A DNA stretch of 64,000 bases. Source: Xenophilus sp. L33. GTDB taxonomy: Bacteria; Pseudomonadota; Gammaproteobacteria; Burkholderiales; Burkholderiaceae_C. Below the pieces are notes generated by a model. That model worked only from the letters and a program-made list of their open reading frames with translations, had not been told where the DNA came from and searched no databases. The stretch covers positions 185,212-249,211 of the forward strand of contig NZ_LMUW01000207.1 of NCBI RefSeq assembly GCF_009765735.1, in the 5' to 3' direction. The position numbers and the translations under genes were made by a program. Position 1 is the stretch's first letter. Each line of letters starts with the position of its first letter. Positions 34,437 to 43,661 of this stretch are shown piece by piece.

Positions 34437-35201
34437 TCAGTTCCGATAAGACGCATCCAGCCAATCCTGCTTGCGTAGCAGCGCGGACCACGCAAGATCA
34501 GAACCCCGGCCGCCGGCGAGTTGCAGCGCCTGGCCCGCGCCACGTTCCAGGACGTCTTCAGGGATGAGCCGGAGCTTTCCGCCCGCCTGCGCATCGACTT
34601 GAATACGACACGCCGCTTCGAGGTCATACATTGCCATGAAGGCATCGGGCACCGATCGGCCGGCCACGAGCAGGCCGTGGTTGCGTAGCATCAGACAGGT
34701 CTTGTCGCCAAGATCCGCCGCCAGCCTCGCTTTCTCGTCCTCGTAAACGGCCGGCCCTTCGAAGTCGTGATACCCAAGGGAGCTCAGAACGAACATCGCA
34801 TGCTGACTGATGGGAAGCAGCCCGCAATCCTGCGCGCTTACCCCCGTGCCGGCACGGCTATGCGTGTGCATGACGCAGACAACGTCCGGCCGCGCCTCGT
34901 GAACGGCGCTATGGATCACGAAGCCGGCCGGGTTCACCGGAAAAGGCGACTCGGTGATCTTCACGCAGTGCTGATCCACCTTCACCAGCGAAGATGCCGT
35001 GATTTCCTCAAATAGCATGCCGTAGGGATTGATCAAGAAATGATGCTCCGGGCCGGGAACACGGACGCTCAGGTGCGTGAAGATCAAGTCGGTCCACCCG
35101 TGCATGGCCACCAACCGGTAACACGCCGCGAGTTGCACTCGAAGTGCCCACTCCTGCTCGCTCACAACATCCTTCATTGACCTGACCTTCATATCGCTCA
35201 T
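34437..35201 (-). CDS. Class II aldolase/adducin-family protein
   Basis: A class II aldolase-like enzyme of about 254 aa, a paralogue of the protein at 6588-7304. Zinc-site histidines are in VCVMHTHSRAG and LRNHGLLVAG, and HGWTDLIFTHLSVRVPG is shared with the paralogue. Several in-frame starts exist (35285, 35201, 35192, 35177). The 35285 start is disfavoured because it would place an inverted repeat at 35254-35273 inside the gene; 35177 has AGG just upstream. Class II aldolases cleave or decarboxylate hydroxylated carbonyl compounds. The substrate is unknown. Confidence 0.85.
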   Translation of the reverse strand: MSDMKVRSMKDVVSEQEWALRVQLAACYRLVAMHGWTDLIFTHLSVRVPGPEHHFLINPYGMLFEEITASSLVKVDQHCVKITESPFPVNPAGFVIHSAVHEARPDVVCVMHTHSRAGTGVSAQDCGLLPISQHAMFVLSSLGYHDFEGPAVYEDEKARLAADLGDKTCLMLRNHGLLVAGRSVPDAFMAMYDLEAACRIQVDAQAGGKLRLIPEDVLERGAGQALQLAGGRGSDLAWSALLRKQDWLDASYRN

Positions 35202-35253
35202 TGATGCAACGCCATTTGACAAGTCCGTAGTATCAATCAAACTAGTTCCATCA

Positions 35254-35273
35254 ATTGTCAACTGCTGGACAAT
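35254..35273. promoter_or_regulatory. Inverted repeat upstream of class II aldolase gene
   Basis: ATTGTC and GACAAT flank an 8-nt spacer. The half-site ATTGTC is the same as in the repeats at 18203 and 18225. It lies 53-72 nt upstream of the preferred aldolase start and is a candidate GntR-type operator. Confidence 0.45.
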
Positions 35274-35626
35274 CGAACCCCCCATTTCAACTTATCTAAC
35301 GCATGGATACCGGCGGAGTACCACTTGCTAGCATGATCATTTGCTCGATATCGTCATGGAGAATCAACTGAAAGAGTTCCATCCGACTGATCGCAAACGT
35401 CAACCGGTAGCGCGGTAGAGAAAGACCGATCACCCGCTCGAGTCATCCGTCCATCAGGGGCTGTCGGTGGTGCCCAGCCCGATGCAACTGGAAACTGGAC
35501 CTGCGACCACCTCGGCTCAGGGTGTCCGACGGATACAGAGCGACAGGCGCCTCGCGTGCGCAAGTCCGCTGCGAGGGTTACTGCAGACACGCCAGCTCAC
35601 TGAACAGCCTGAAAGGCGGGACCGGC
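35274..35626. other. Intergenic stretch without recognised gene
   Basis: This 353-nt stretch lies between the aldolase promoter and the amidohydrolase 3' end. No gene, RNA or further repeat was recognised. Confidence 0.5.
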
Positions 35627-36742
35627 TCAAGAGGTTTCAAATGGTCCAAGGCGGTAGATCCGCATTGCATTTCCACTGAAGACCGCTTCCTTCTCGTCTT
35701 CCGACAACTCGCCGAGCGCGCGCTTGAAGCCGTTCCAGAGTGTCCGATAGCCAACCCCCATCTTGTCCACCGGAAAGTTGCTTTCGACCATGCAACGGAG
35801 CGGTCCGAATAGCTCCACGCAGCTCATGAACCATGGGCTCCACCGGGCAGCCAAGGATTGCGAATGAAGCGGGGCTTCGGAAGCGCCGTAGTCGAACGTT
35901 GCACCTCTGTTCATGATCCCGCCGAGCTTCACCGAGATGTTCTCGCACTGGGCCAACTCTGCCATCCTCGCTTTCCATTGCGCGAAAATCTCCCGCCCGG
36001 AGCGCAAGTAGGGGCCGTAACACAAAGGCCCGCCAAGGTGGCAAAGCACGATATGCGTCTCCGGACAAGCGCGAGCGAGACTGACCACATCGGACAGCTG
36101 CGGATGAAATAGCCAGGCATCGAATGAGAGGCCATGGGCGGCCAGTCGCCTGACGCCGGCCTGGAACGACGGCTGCAGATAGAAACCGGGTGCATCGCGG
36201 CCCGGGCTGTTGACGATCTCGGCCGACGGATCCCATCCCGCCTGGCACCGCACGCCTCGAAAGCGCCCACCTCCCGCGACGATGAGCGCCTCCAATACCG
36301 GCGTCACCCGATCACCCAACGCCAAGTCAGCGAATCCAACGATTCCTGCATTGATGCGTGTCGATCCGTAGATCCCGCTTTCGCTCATTGCCGCAATGCC
36401 AGCGGCGAACTCCACTTCCCCGATCGGCTTCATTTCAGCCGGGCCAGATGCACGATACATCGCATGGCACTCCGCGAAGACGGTGCCAATGACTTTATGG
36501 CCAGTTCCGACATCTTCCAGGAAGTCGCTCAAGAGATAGCGAAATCCTGGCATATCCCACAGATGGTGGTGGGCATCGATGATCTCCCGTTCGGGTTCAA
36601 GAATCGGCTCAACCACGGACTTCGCCAGCCACCCCGGATCAGGTGAATAAATGCGTCCGAACGGGGTTGGAGAGGAAGGATCCCGGCGCGGGGAAAGCAG
36701 TCCTTCAAGCGAACCATTGCCCTCATGGGTGGATGCATCCAC
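35627..36742 (-). CDS. Amidohydrolase 2 family protein (PDC lactonase-like)
   Basis: A TIM-barrel metal hydrolase of 371 aa. The metal-binding IIDAHHHLWD motif, the histidine of VLCHLGGPL and the aspartate near VESNFPVDKMG match 2-pyrone-4,6-dicarboxylate lactonase-type amidohydrolases. The start is a GTG at 36742 with AAAGGAG 8 nt upstream; extending to 36943 would run into an 86-bp repeat. It probably opens a lactone or removes an acyl group in aromatic acid catabolism. It is divergent from the MFS transporter gene. Confidence 0.86.
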   Translation of the reverse strand: MDASTHEGNGSLEGLLSPRRDPSSPTPFGRIYSPDPGWLAKSVVEPILEPEREIIDAHHHLWDMPGFRYLLSDFLEDVGTGHKVIGTVFAECHAMYRASGPAEMKPIGEVEFAAGIAAMSESGIYGSTRINAGIVGFADLALGDRVTPVLEALIVAGGGRFRGVRCQAGWDPSAEIVNSPGRDAPGFYLQPSFQAGVRRLAAHGLSFDAWLFHPQLSDVVSLARACPETHIVLCHLGGPLCYGPYLRSGREIFAQWKARMAELAQCENISVKLGGIMNRGATFDYGASEAPLHSQSLAARWSPWFMSCVELFGPLRCMVESNFPVDKMGVGYRTLWNGFKRALGELSEDEKEAVFSGNAMRIYRLGPFETS

Positions 36743-37173
36743 GTCTGCGACTCCTTTGAATTTGATCTTGTCCCCGACGCCTGGTGACTTGGGATCGTAT
36801 CGAGATCCCGCGCATCTCGTTCGGCACCAAGTCTGCCTGTTTCGGAGGGCTCGGGCGTGAGGTAAGACCCGCCCCAAGCTGGCACGAACGGTCAATCGGG
36901 TGGCCCGATTTGCTCTTGGCGTTGGATCGGGCATTGTGAACACTAGATGCTTTCAAAAGGCAACGCTGCGATGAGGAAGATTCTCTGGAGTGCATGGAGT
37001 ATGTCCCGGATTGCTCGCTGGAAGCTGGGCTCTGACATATTCCCGAAGCGCTCGCTGAGTCGAACGGCGCCCACTGAGAGCACGCTTGCCGCTGGGCGAA
37101 CCACTCACGCCAACCGTCTGGCAACAGACGGCCTGCGCCGGGTCCCTTCACTAGATGCCATGGACGCAGCAAT
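36743..37173. promoter_or_regulatory. Divergent promoter region with 86-bp repeat copy
   Basis: This 431-nt gap separates the amidohydrolase and MFS genes. It holds the left copy of the 86-bp repeat and a 17-nt palindrome within it. A short frame at 36947-37177 is not supported as a gene. Confidence 0.55.
36860..36945 (+). repeat. 86-bp repeat, left copy (inverted relative to 42027-42112)
   Basis: This segment matches the reverse complement of 42027-42112 at about 82-83 of 86 positions by eye. Mismatches cluster in the last 25 nt. Inside it AATCGGG-TGG-CCCGATT (36894-36910) is a perfect palindrome with 7-nt arms. Each copy points toward a gene start: MFS transporter here, AraC regulator at the other end. 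It may be a shared operator/promoter block or the end of an old mobile unit. Confidence 0.85.
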
Positions 37174-38844
37174 ATGAAAGCTCAGAGCCTCACGCCGCCC
37201 CGCACAGCCGCCGGGATGACATCCGAGGAACGAAAGGTCGTCATCGGCGCATCGCTTGGCACCGTATTTGAGTTCTATGATTTCATTTTGTTCGGATCGC
37301 TGTCGACCGTCATCGCGACGAAGTTCTTTGCACCCCTGAGTCCGTCGCTGGGATTCATCTTTGCCTTGATGGCGTTCTCCGCCGCATATCTCGTTCGGCC
37401 GCTCGGGGCTTTCATCTTTGGGCGGCTTGGTGACAAGGTGGGGCGAAAGTACACTTTTCTGGTCACCGTCACGGCAATGGGAACCGCCACCTTCCTCGTT
37501 GGACTGATCCCCCCCTACGTGACTTGGGGGGTAGCAGCACCAGTGACATTGATGGTCCTGCGGGTAGTGCAAGGGATCGCGCTCGGCGGCGAGTTCGGCG
37601 GTGCCGCGTCATACGTCGCGGAGCACGCACCACCGGGGCGCTTGGGTTACTACACCTCCTGGATCCAGACCTGCGCGGGCGCGGGATTGGTACTCTCGTT
37701 ACTGGTGCTTTTCGCCATCCGATCGGTGCTGGGCGATCAGGTATTCAACGATTGGGGTTGGCGCGTTCCGTTTCTGCTGTCCGCGCTCCTGCTGGCGATA
37801 TCGCTGTGGATCCGCATGCGCCTGAACGAGTCACCCGTATACCAGCGCATGAAGTCGGCCGGAAAGACCAGCCAGGCGCCGGTTCATGACCTGTACGGAA
37901 GCGGACGCAACGTGCGTAGGCAAATCGCCGTGCTGTTCGGGCCTCTCGCCGCTGGACAGATGCTCGGCGTGTTCGCGCTCGTGTACCTAATGGTGTTCCT
38001 GTTGCAGACCTTGCGCGTGGATCCTCAGACCGTCAACTGGATCGTCTGCACGGCCATTCTTGCGGCGCTGCCCTTCTTTCCGCTTGCCGGTCGGCTATCC
38101 GATCGCGTGGGACGAAAGCCGGTCGTGATCGTGGCCTGCGTTCTGGCCGGACTGAGCATCTTTCCGGCGATCAAGTTGTTGACGCACTTTGGCAATCCAG
38201 CCTATGAACGGGCCCTGGCGACGGCGCCCATCACCGTCACGGCGAACGCCTCCGACTGCTCGTTCATCTTCAATCCCACCGGCACGGCGCGTTTCTTGTC
38301 TTCCTGCGACATCCTCAAGAGCACCCTGGCGCGCGAGGGCGTCAACTACCAAGTCGAATCCTCATCCACAATCGATCCCGCTCGGGTTCGGATCGCAGAA
38401 AGCACTTTCAACTCCTTCAACGGGGAAGCTTTGGCGCCAGCTGAACTCAAGGCTCGCGTCGATGCGCTCTCCGATCAGATGCGGCAAGCCATCAAGGCCG
38501 CAGGTTACCCCGCGAAGGCCGACATGAGCGAATTCAACAGCGCCATGGTCTGGCTGACGATCTTCTACATCACTGTTCTGTTCGCTGGCGCGCAAAGCCC
38601 CCTGGCTGCGATGCTCGTCGAACTGTTCCCGGCAAGCGTCCGCTACACCGCGGTGTCGGTTCCATACCATGTCTCGAGCATACTCGCGGGTTTCCTGGTG
38701 CCGATCAGCTTCGCGTTGTCGGCCGCAGCCGGCGATATCTACTTCGGTCTCTGGTATCCGGTGTTCTGGGTACTCCTGGGAGGGTTTGTATGCCTCGTTG
38801 CTCTGCCGGAAACACGAGGTCAATCGATCGAGAATTGGTTTTAG
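37174..38844 (+). CDS. MFS transporter, metabolite:H+ symporter (MHS) type
   Basis: A 556-aa inner-membrane symporter with about twelve hydrophobic segments. MHS-type signatures are GTVFEFYDFILFG in the first helix, RPLGAFIFGRLGDKVGRK between helices 2 and 3, and LRVVQGIALGGEFGGA in helix 4. It carries an insertion at about residues 340-450, between helices 8 and 9, with two cysteines and little hydrophobicity. Relatives such as ShiA and PcaT-like proteins import organic acids. It diverges from the amidohydrolase gene, with which it may share regulation. Confidence 0.9.
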   Translation: MKAQSLTPPRTAAGMTSEERKVVIGASLGTVFEFYDFILFGSLSTVIATKFFAPLSPSLGFIFALMAFSAAYLVRPLGAFIFGRLGDKVGRKYTFLVTVTAMGTATFLVGLIPPYVTWGVAAPVTLMVLRVVQGIALGGEFGGAASYVAEHAPPGRLGYYTSWIQTCAGAGLVLSLLVLFAIRSVLGDQVFNDWGWRVPFLLSALLLAISLWIRMRLNESPVYQRMKSAGKTSQAPVHDLYGSGRNVRRQIAVLFGPLAAGQMLGVFALVYLMVFLLQTLRVDPQTVNWIVCTAILAALPFFPLAGRLSDRVGRKPVVIVACVLAGLSIFPAIKLLTHFGNPAYERALATAPITVTANASDCSFIFNPTGTARFLSSCDILKSTLAREGVNYQVESSSTIDPARVRIAESTFNSFNGEALAPAELKARVDALSDQMRQAIKAAGYPAKADMSEFNSAMVWLTIFYITVLFAGAQSPLAAMLVELFPASVRYTAVSVPYHVSSILAGFLVPISFALSAAAGDIYFGLWYPVFWVLLGGFVCLVALPETRGQSIENWF

Positions 38845-39548
38845 TTCGTCTAGCGGATTGCACGAGCAAGCGTATTGCCTCGACCTCGCAATGTTCAGCC
38901 TCGATGCAAGGAAATGCTTGAGCTGCACGCGCCAAGTCTTGCTATCCGCAAAATCAACAGGTCCCGGGCAAAGGCGCCGTCGACCGGCAGTGAGGTGTAC
39001 CGCGCGCTTACAAGCCGATCGGGACCGCGACTGCCACGATGCATCGCACACGAGGCTCGCCGCATCTTCACGGCGATCAAATCAGCTTGGGAATTGACTA
39101 GAGAATTCACCGGCGAAAACGAGCCGAGCCAATCGCCGATCTTTTCGACATCCAGTGACGAGCCTTCTCGCCGAAGTCACTCCGAGGATTGATCATTCGA
39201 TCCCGCAGCCTTTTGGGCCTGCGACCAGACTTGGCTGTTTGCTTTTTGTATGAGTCAGTACAGTGCGCCCGCCTGTCCGGTAGCGTGACGCACGACTGAC
39301 TCGAACCAATTCGAGACAACGATAGCCGAATCGAAGACTTAGCTCGATTGTCGTCGTGCAATAACCACGTTATCGAATCGCATGGTCGGGACTGCATGGT
39401 TATCGGTCAGCTTTGCATCTACAAGGCCCATGTTGTTCACAGAATTGATTAAATCAATCCTGCCTCCATCGAGGAGGTCGGCAGGGTCTCGAATGGGTAG
39501 CAGCCGCGTCCCGCTCGAGCCGGCGTTCAAACACGGAGAAAACTTGCA
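38845..39548. other. Long leader upstream of porin gene
   Basis: This 704-nt stretch has no recognised gene. It contains two inverted repeats near the porin gene, CTCGAA-CCAA-TTCGAG at 39300-39315 and AATCGA-N9-TCGATT at 39329-39349. Both are candidate regulatory sites. Small open frames lack family features. Confidence 0.5.
39300..39349. promoter_or_regulatory. Two inverted repeats upstream of porin gene
   Basis: CTCGAA and TTCGAG flank CCAA at 39300-39315. AATCGA and TCGATT flank nine bases at 39329-39349. They lie 200-250 nt before the porin start and could bind a regulator or form RNA structure. Function is unproven. Confidence 0.4.
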
Positions 39549-40793
39549 ATGAAAAGATTCATTTTCACCGCGACGGCTGTGACCGTTGCCGGAGTCGCCT
39601 CGGCGCAATCGTCGGTCACTCTCTTTGGCGTGGTCGACATCGGCGTTAGCTCCTACAAGTCGCAGTCGCAGACTCCGCTCGGAGTCAGCGTCACCGCCTC
39701 AAAAAACGCGATGAGCAACTCCGGGTACACGACGAGCCGCCTCGGATTCCGCGGGACTGAAGATCTAGGCGGAGGGTTGGGCGCCTCCTTCTGGCTGGAG
39801 GCGGGGCTGAACCCTGCCAGTGGAACACTGCAGGCGACCGGCGGTGGATTGGACTTTAATCGCCGATCAACCGTAAGCTTGACAGGTGCCTTCGGTGAAC
39901 TGCGGATCGGCCGTGACTACACCCCTTCCTATTGGAACGATACCGTCTTCGATCCGCTCGGCAACAACGGCGTCGGCACAAACCTGATAACGAACGCGAA
40001 TCTTGGAGTACCAAACAGTGGATTTCTCCCGAATCCCAACTATGTTAGGGCATCAAATTCGGTTGGCTATTTTCTGCCACCAGGACTGGGCGGACTCTAT
40101 GGCCAAGCAATGTACGCTTTTAGCGGGGCCACAACATACGATCCAGGCACGCTGACTCCACCTGGTGCTGCCGCGGTAGCAGCGAACCCGGCTCTCGCCA
40201 AGACCCCAGACAATGCGCGTGCGGGCGCCTATATAGGCGGCCGGGTTGGTTACACCAACGGCGCCCTCAATGTCGCACTGGGGTATGCTCAAAGCACGCT
40301 TGCGTCGAACTATTACGCGGGCTCGACGACTACGCTTGACACTTTGAATATGGGGGCCACATACGATTTCGGCGTCCTCAAGCTCTTTGGCGAGTATTCG
40401 AACAACAAGCAGAAGATTGATCTTGCCACCAATACCTTCAATCCATTCGGTACCACCAAGTCCGGCTTCAATGGCGGCCTGTTGGGGATCACCGTCCCGA
40501 TTGGGGCAAGCCTGATTCGCGCGGGATTTTCGACAGTGAGGTACAATAATCTTCCAGTCAACATCCTGGAGTCCCAGCCAAAAGCTAATCAGTACGCGAT
40601 CAGTTACGTCTACAATCTGTCGAAACGAACCGCTGTGTACACGACGTTTGCATATATCAGCGACAAGAACGGCGCGGGGTTGGGCATCCTGGGAGCGCCG
40701 ACATTTTTCACTGGCGTGATTCCGGGCGGTGTCGGGAGTGCGGTGCCGAATAAATCCATGGGTGTTGACTTCGGGATAAGTCACGTCTTTTGA
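39549..40793 (+). CDS. Gram-negative porin (Burkholderiales trimeric type)
   Basis: A 414-aa outer-membrane beta-barrel porin. The signal peptide MKRFIFTATAVTVAGVASAQ is followed by SSVTLFGVVDIGVS, the standard start of this porin family. SRLGFRGTEDLGGGL and the terminal phenylalanine of GISHVF (the BAM recognition end) are also typical. GGAG lies about 9 nt upstream of the ATG. It sits between an MFS transporter and an AraC regulator, so it probably admits the same organic acid across the outer membrane. Confidence 0.93.
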   Translation: MKRFIFTATAVTVAGVASAQSSVTLFGVVDIGVSSYKSQSQTPLGVSVTASKNAMSNSGYTTSRLGFRGTEDLGGGLGASFWLEAGLNPASGTLQATGGGLDFNRRSTVSLTGAFGELRIGRDYTPSYWNDTVFDPLGNNGVGTNLITNANLGVPNSGFLPNPNYVRASNSVGYFLPPGLGGLYGQAMYAFSGATTYDPGTLTPPGAAAVAANPALAKTPDNARAGAYIGGRVGYTNGALNVALGYAQSTLASNYYAGSTTTLDTLNMGATYDFGVLKLFGEYSNNKQKIDLATNTFNPFGTTKSGFNGGLLGITVPIGASLIRAGFSTVRYNNLPVNILESQPKANQYAISYVYNLSKRTAVYTTFAYISDKNGAGLGILGAPTFFTGVIPGGVGSAVPNKSMGVDFGISHVF

Positions 40794-40856
40794 TCGTGGC
40801 CGGCGGAATCAAGTTCACCCAAGATCATAACTCGGTGGCCTTGGTCGGGCCGGCTC

Positions 40857-41882
40857 TCAGTCCGACCTGAATGTTTGCCTCATTCTTGTTGGCGCAGTAT
40901 TGAACCAGCATTTGAACTTTCGACTGAAATCCGTGGAATTGACGTATCCAATCCGTTCGGCGATGGATTCGATAGAGAGTTCGGAATGCCGGAGGTACCA
41001 AATTGCTTGGTCTTTTCTCAAATCATTTTTTATTTCTGAGTAGCTCAAACCGGCGCTTGCCAAGCGACGCATGAGTATTCTTGGGGAGACGTTTAATGCG
41101 AACGCGACTTCGGAAGGAGGGGGATTCGCATCCAGGCGGTCAAGTAGCGCCCGGCGTACCCGTTGAACGAATGTGCTCTGACCAAGTTCACCTTTCAATT
41201 TCTCGCAGGACTCCAACGCCCTCGTCGAGACCGTCGCATCCGCAGAAGGGCATCGAGCAAGAAGAGCTCTGGACCGGATGTGAAAAGACAAACATGGCTG
41301 ATCGAACACCAAGTTCGCAGTCGGCAAGTACGCACGGCCTCTGCTGTTGCCCGTAAAGCAAGAAGCGGGCAATCCGACAATCAAATCCGAGACCTGTGGG
41401 CCGTTCATTGCTTCAATTAGTCGACAGATCGCGCCCAGGATTGAGTGGGTCACGAAGACGTGCGTCTCGCATAGTGCCCTAATGGGCCGGACCCTAAGGA
41501 TATTCCACTCTAGGCCGTCCTCTAGTTGAAAGTCAAAAGTGTTGAATATCAAATTGGCGTATTTAGCTATGACTCCCAATCCGTCCCCGAAACTCAAGCT
41601 GGTTACGGCCGCGATGCCGACAGGAGTGTGATAGGGCTGCAGCATTGACCCGGCTAGCATTCCAAGCGCCGGCTCGCCTGCGAGTTGAGTCGCGTGCGCG
41701 GCGACTCGCCGGAACACCGAGAGCTCAACCTGACACTGTCCGTCGCCCAGATCGTGCCAGCCAAGTCCGGCGCTCGTAAGGACGGCCGAAGGAGCTACGC
41801 CGCGAGTGTTCAGGCAATCCAACACGCTCCGAACATAGGCCGGATGCACAAAAGGAATAGCATGTGCTTCTTTTGTGGTCAT
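40857..41882 (-). CDS. AraC-family regulator with AraC-type N-terminal ligand domain
   Basis: A 341-aa regulator. The N-terminal region (about 20-200; VRSVLDCLNTRGV, GMLAGSMLQPYHTPVGIAAVTS) is of the Arabinose_bd/OruR type. The C-terminal double HTH spans about 235-335 (PSEVAFALNVSPRILMRRLASAGLSYSEI, SIESIAERIGYVNSTDFSRKFKCWF). It is convergent with the porin gene. Its own promoter region contains the right copy of the 86-bp repeat. It probably regulates porin, MFS and itself. Confidence 0.9.
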   Translation of the reverse strand: MTTKEAHAIPFVHPAYVRSVLDCLNTRGVAPSAVLTSAGLGWHDLGDGQCQVELSVFRRVAAHATQLAGEPALGMLAGSMLQPYHTPVGIAAVTSLSFGDGLGVIAKYANLIFNTFDFQLEDGLEWNILRVRPIRALCETHVFVTHSILGAICRLIEAMNGPQVSDLIVGLPASCFTGNSRGRAYLPTANLVFDQPCLSFHIRSRALLARCPSADATVSTRALESCEKLKGELGQSTFVQRVRRALLDRLDANPPPSEVAFALNVSPRILMRRLASAGLSYSEIKNDLRKDQAIWYLRHSELSIESIAERIGYVNSTDFSRKFKCWFNTAPTRMRQTFRSD

Positions 41883-42026
41883 GGTGATTTATGCCTTCAA
41901 ATGCAAGCGCCCTCTGCGCACACGAGAATCTCAATTCGGTCAATTCGGCACCAGGTGGCGGGTAATTTTGAGTGAGCTTGGGGCTGCAAGATACCCTTGC
42001 CGGTAGACTGAGGTATCTGCGACGTT

Positions 42027-42112
42027 TAGTGTTCACAACGGCCGATCCAGCGCCAAGAGCAAATCGGGCCACCCGATTGACCGTTCGTGCCAGCTTGGGG
42101 CGGGTCTTACCT
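42027..42112 (-). repeat. 86-bp repeat, right copy (inverted relative to 36860-36945)
   Basis: The reverse complement matches 36860-36945 almost throughout. The palindrome AATCGGG-CCA-CCCGATT is at 42062-42078. The copy lies 145 nt upstream of the AraC regulator start and points toward it. The two copies enclose the MFS, porin and AraC genes. Confidence 0.85.
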
Positions 42113-42649
42113 GACGACGCACACAAACAGTAGGCCTGGCGCAGCGTGGCTCCTGCTCTCTAGTCGCCGCTGAGACGAAAAATTGAGTTGGTCACGTCGC
42201 GGCCCTGAGGTGGACGACGGCTGACACGTGTCTATCTGGCTGTTCAGGGTTTGCAGCAATTAACTTGCAGGGGTACGGTTGGAGTTTTGAGTCCGCCAGC
42301 AAGGTCGCCTTTGCAGCGAGAGCGGTCCTCGCCTGCGGGTCTGCAAGTCACGCCGATCGGCCGGAAGCGGAAGTTCGAGGCGTTCATCGGCTCCATGGCT
42401 GCAAGCGGACAGGTTTGGATGCCGCATCCCGTGCGACCGAGTCGGCGTGCGGCCGGCTTCGTCTGCGTGCCTGGTGCCTCTCGCGGTCAAAGACGTCGCT
42501 CGCATTGAACTTGCAGAATGCGCCGGAGAAGATCAACGCAACAGGCTGCTCTCATCGCTTCATCGAGAGCAAAATGCGTAGTGCCCGCCGTAAGGCAGGC
42601 GAGTTGCTCAACCGTCGCAGTAGAGGGTGCGCGCGACCCCGAAGCCAAG

Positions 42650-42722
42650 CTATAGCTCGGGGTGTGCGGCGCCTATCCGTTCGACAAGAAAGTCGACCAG
42701 CGCGAGACCTGGGATCTATCGG
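42650..42722 (-). pseudogene. Possible LysR-type regulator C-terminal remnant
   Basis: The minus strand reads GLALVDFLVERIGAAHPEL and a TAG stop at 42650-42652. This resembles the C-terminal end of LysR regulators. No upstream LysR domain is in frame, so at most a relic of about 20 codons survives. The match is short and could be chance. Confidence 0.3.
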
Positions 42723-42770
42723 TCTCAGGCATCAAGAGTGCTTGCAGTTTGTGCGCCTGGTTGAGTCCGC

Positions 42771-43550
42771 TCACCCTCCGCGGAGTTGGGCCGTACCATG
42801 TGCCGCCAGATCGAATTCCGCTGCCACTTGCGTCGCCAGCACCATCAGCGGTGCGCTCAGTTCCGCCGATACCCTGGCAATGGGCTCGGAAGAAGACACG
42901 CTGACATTGAGCACGTGCCCGAACGTGCCTTGCAGGCACAGCGGCGTCGCGACTGCGATCACCTCGGCCTGCCAGGAGGCAGCGCACCAACCTTGGCGCC
43001 GCACGCTGTCGATCGCCTTGTCGACTTGACGGCGCAACTGCAGCCAGTCCTTGCGGCGGATGGCGAACTCGTCATAAAGCACGCGCCGGCTCTCCTCGGG
43101 CGCGCTCGCCAGCCATGCGCGACCGAGCGAGGTCAGCTCGATTGGCACTCGCTGACCACTCACCACGTTTCGCAGTGACGCACGGCGGCTGTAGCGGATC
43201 GATTCGAGGTAGACCATCTCACCGTGGTCGGCGACCGCGAGTCCGACGTTGACCCGCAACCTTTCGGCCAGCGAGCGCATCAAAGGGGCAGCCACCTGCA
43301 GCACAGCGGAGCCGGTGCGCATCGCATGGGCCAGGCTCAACACGGGTGCCGCCAACCGGTAGGCGCGCGCGGGGCGATCGTGCTCCAGCATGCCAGCGGA
43401 GACCAGGGTCTGGGTCAGCCGGCTCACCGTCGCCGGCGACAGGCCGGTCCGCTCGGCCAGTTCGCCGTTACCGAGCAGTGTCGAGCCAGGCCTGAAGGCC
43501 CGCAGGATGTCGACGCCACGCTCCAGCGATCTGTTCAGGCTGCTGCTCAT
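42771..43550 (-). CDS. IclR-family transcriptional regulator
   Basis: A 259-aa regulator. The winged HTH is at about residues 8-70 (LERGVDILRAFRPG, LSPATVSRLTQTLVSAGML), followed by an IclR effector domain. The ATG at 43550 has GAGGAG 9 nt upstream and is preferred over a TTG at 43580, which lies inside an operator-like palindrome. It is divergent from the Bug, crotonase, acyl-CoA synthetase operon and probably controls it. Confidence 0.88.
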   Translation of the reverse strand: MSSSLNRSLERGVDILRAFRPGSTLLGNGELAERTGLSPATVSRLTQTLVSAGMLEHDRPARAYRLAAPVLSLAHAMRTGSAVLQVAAPLMRSLAERLRVNVGLAVADHGEMVYLESIRYSRRASLRNVVSGQRVPIELTSLGRAWLASAPEESRRVLYDEFAIRRKDWLQLRRQVDKAIDSVRRQGWCAASWQAEVIAVATPLCLQGTFGHVLNVSVSSSEPIARVSAELSAPLMVLATQVAAEFDLAAHGTAQLRGG

Positions 43551-43571
43551 CGAATCGATCTCCTCGGGATC

Positions 43572-43592
43572 CAATTCCAACAGGTGGAATTG
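43572..43592. promoter_or_regulatory. IclR operator-like palindrome
   Basis: CAATTCCA and TGGAATTG are perfect 8-nt arms around a 5-nt spacer. The TGGAA/TTCCA halves match those of classical IclR boxes. It lies between the IclR start (43550) and the Bug start (43662). Confidence 0.65.
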
Positions 43593-43661
43593 AGGGGCTG
43601 CATCGTCGCAGTATGAGGCCTAAGCTCGGCGGCGGGTCCTCAGAGAACAGGAGACACATCG

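Larger units (their letters stand above)
41883..42770. other. Long non-coding stretch with one repeat copy and a gene remnant
   Basis: These 888 nt contain the promoter of the AraC gene, the right 86-bp repeat copy (42027-42112) and a possible LysR C-terminal remnant near 42650-42722. The 42120-42640 part has no recognisable gene on either strand and looks like degraded sequence. Confidence 0.5.

Noticed and set aside
36947..37177. Small plus-strand frame overlapping the MFS start by ATGA
   Set aside because: It lacks a ribosome binding site and recognisable features; it begins next to the 86-bp repeat and is probably leader sequence.
36860..42112. The 86-bp repeats as terminal inverted repeats of an intact transposon
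   Set aside because: No transposase, resolvase or target-site duplication was seen, so only the repeat itself is reported.
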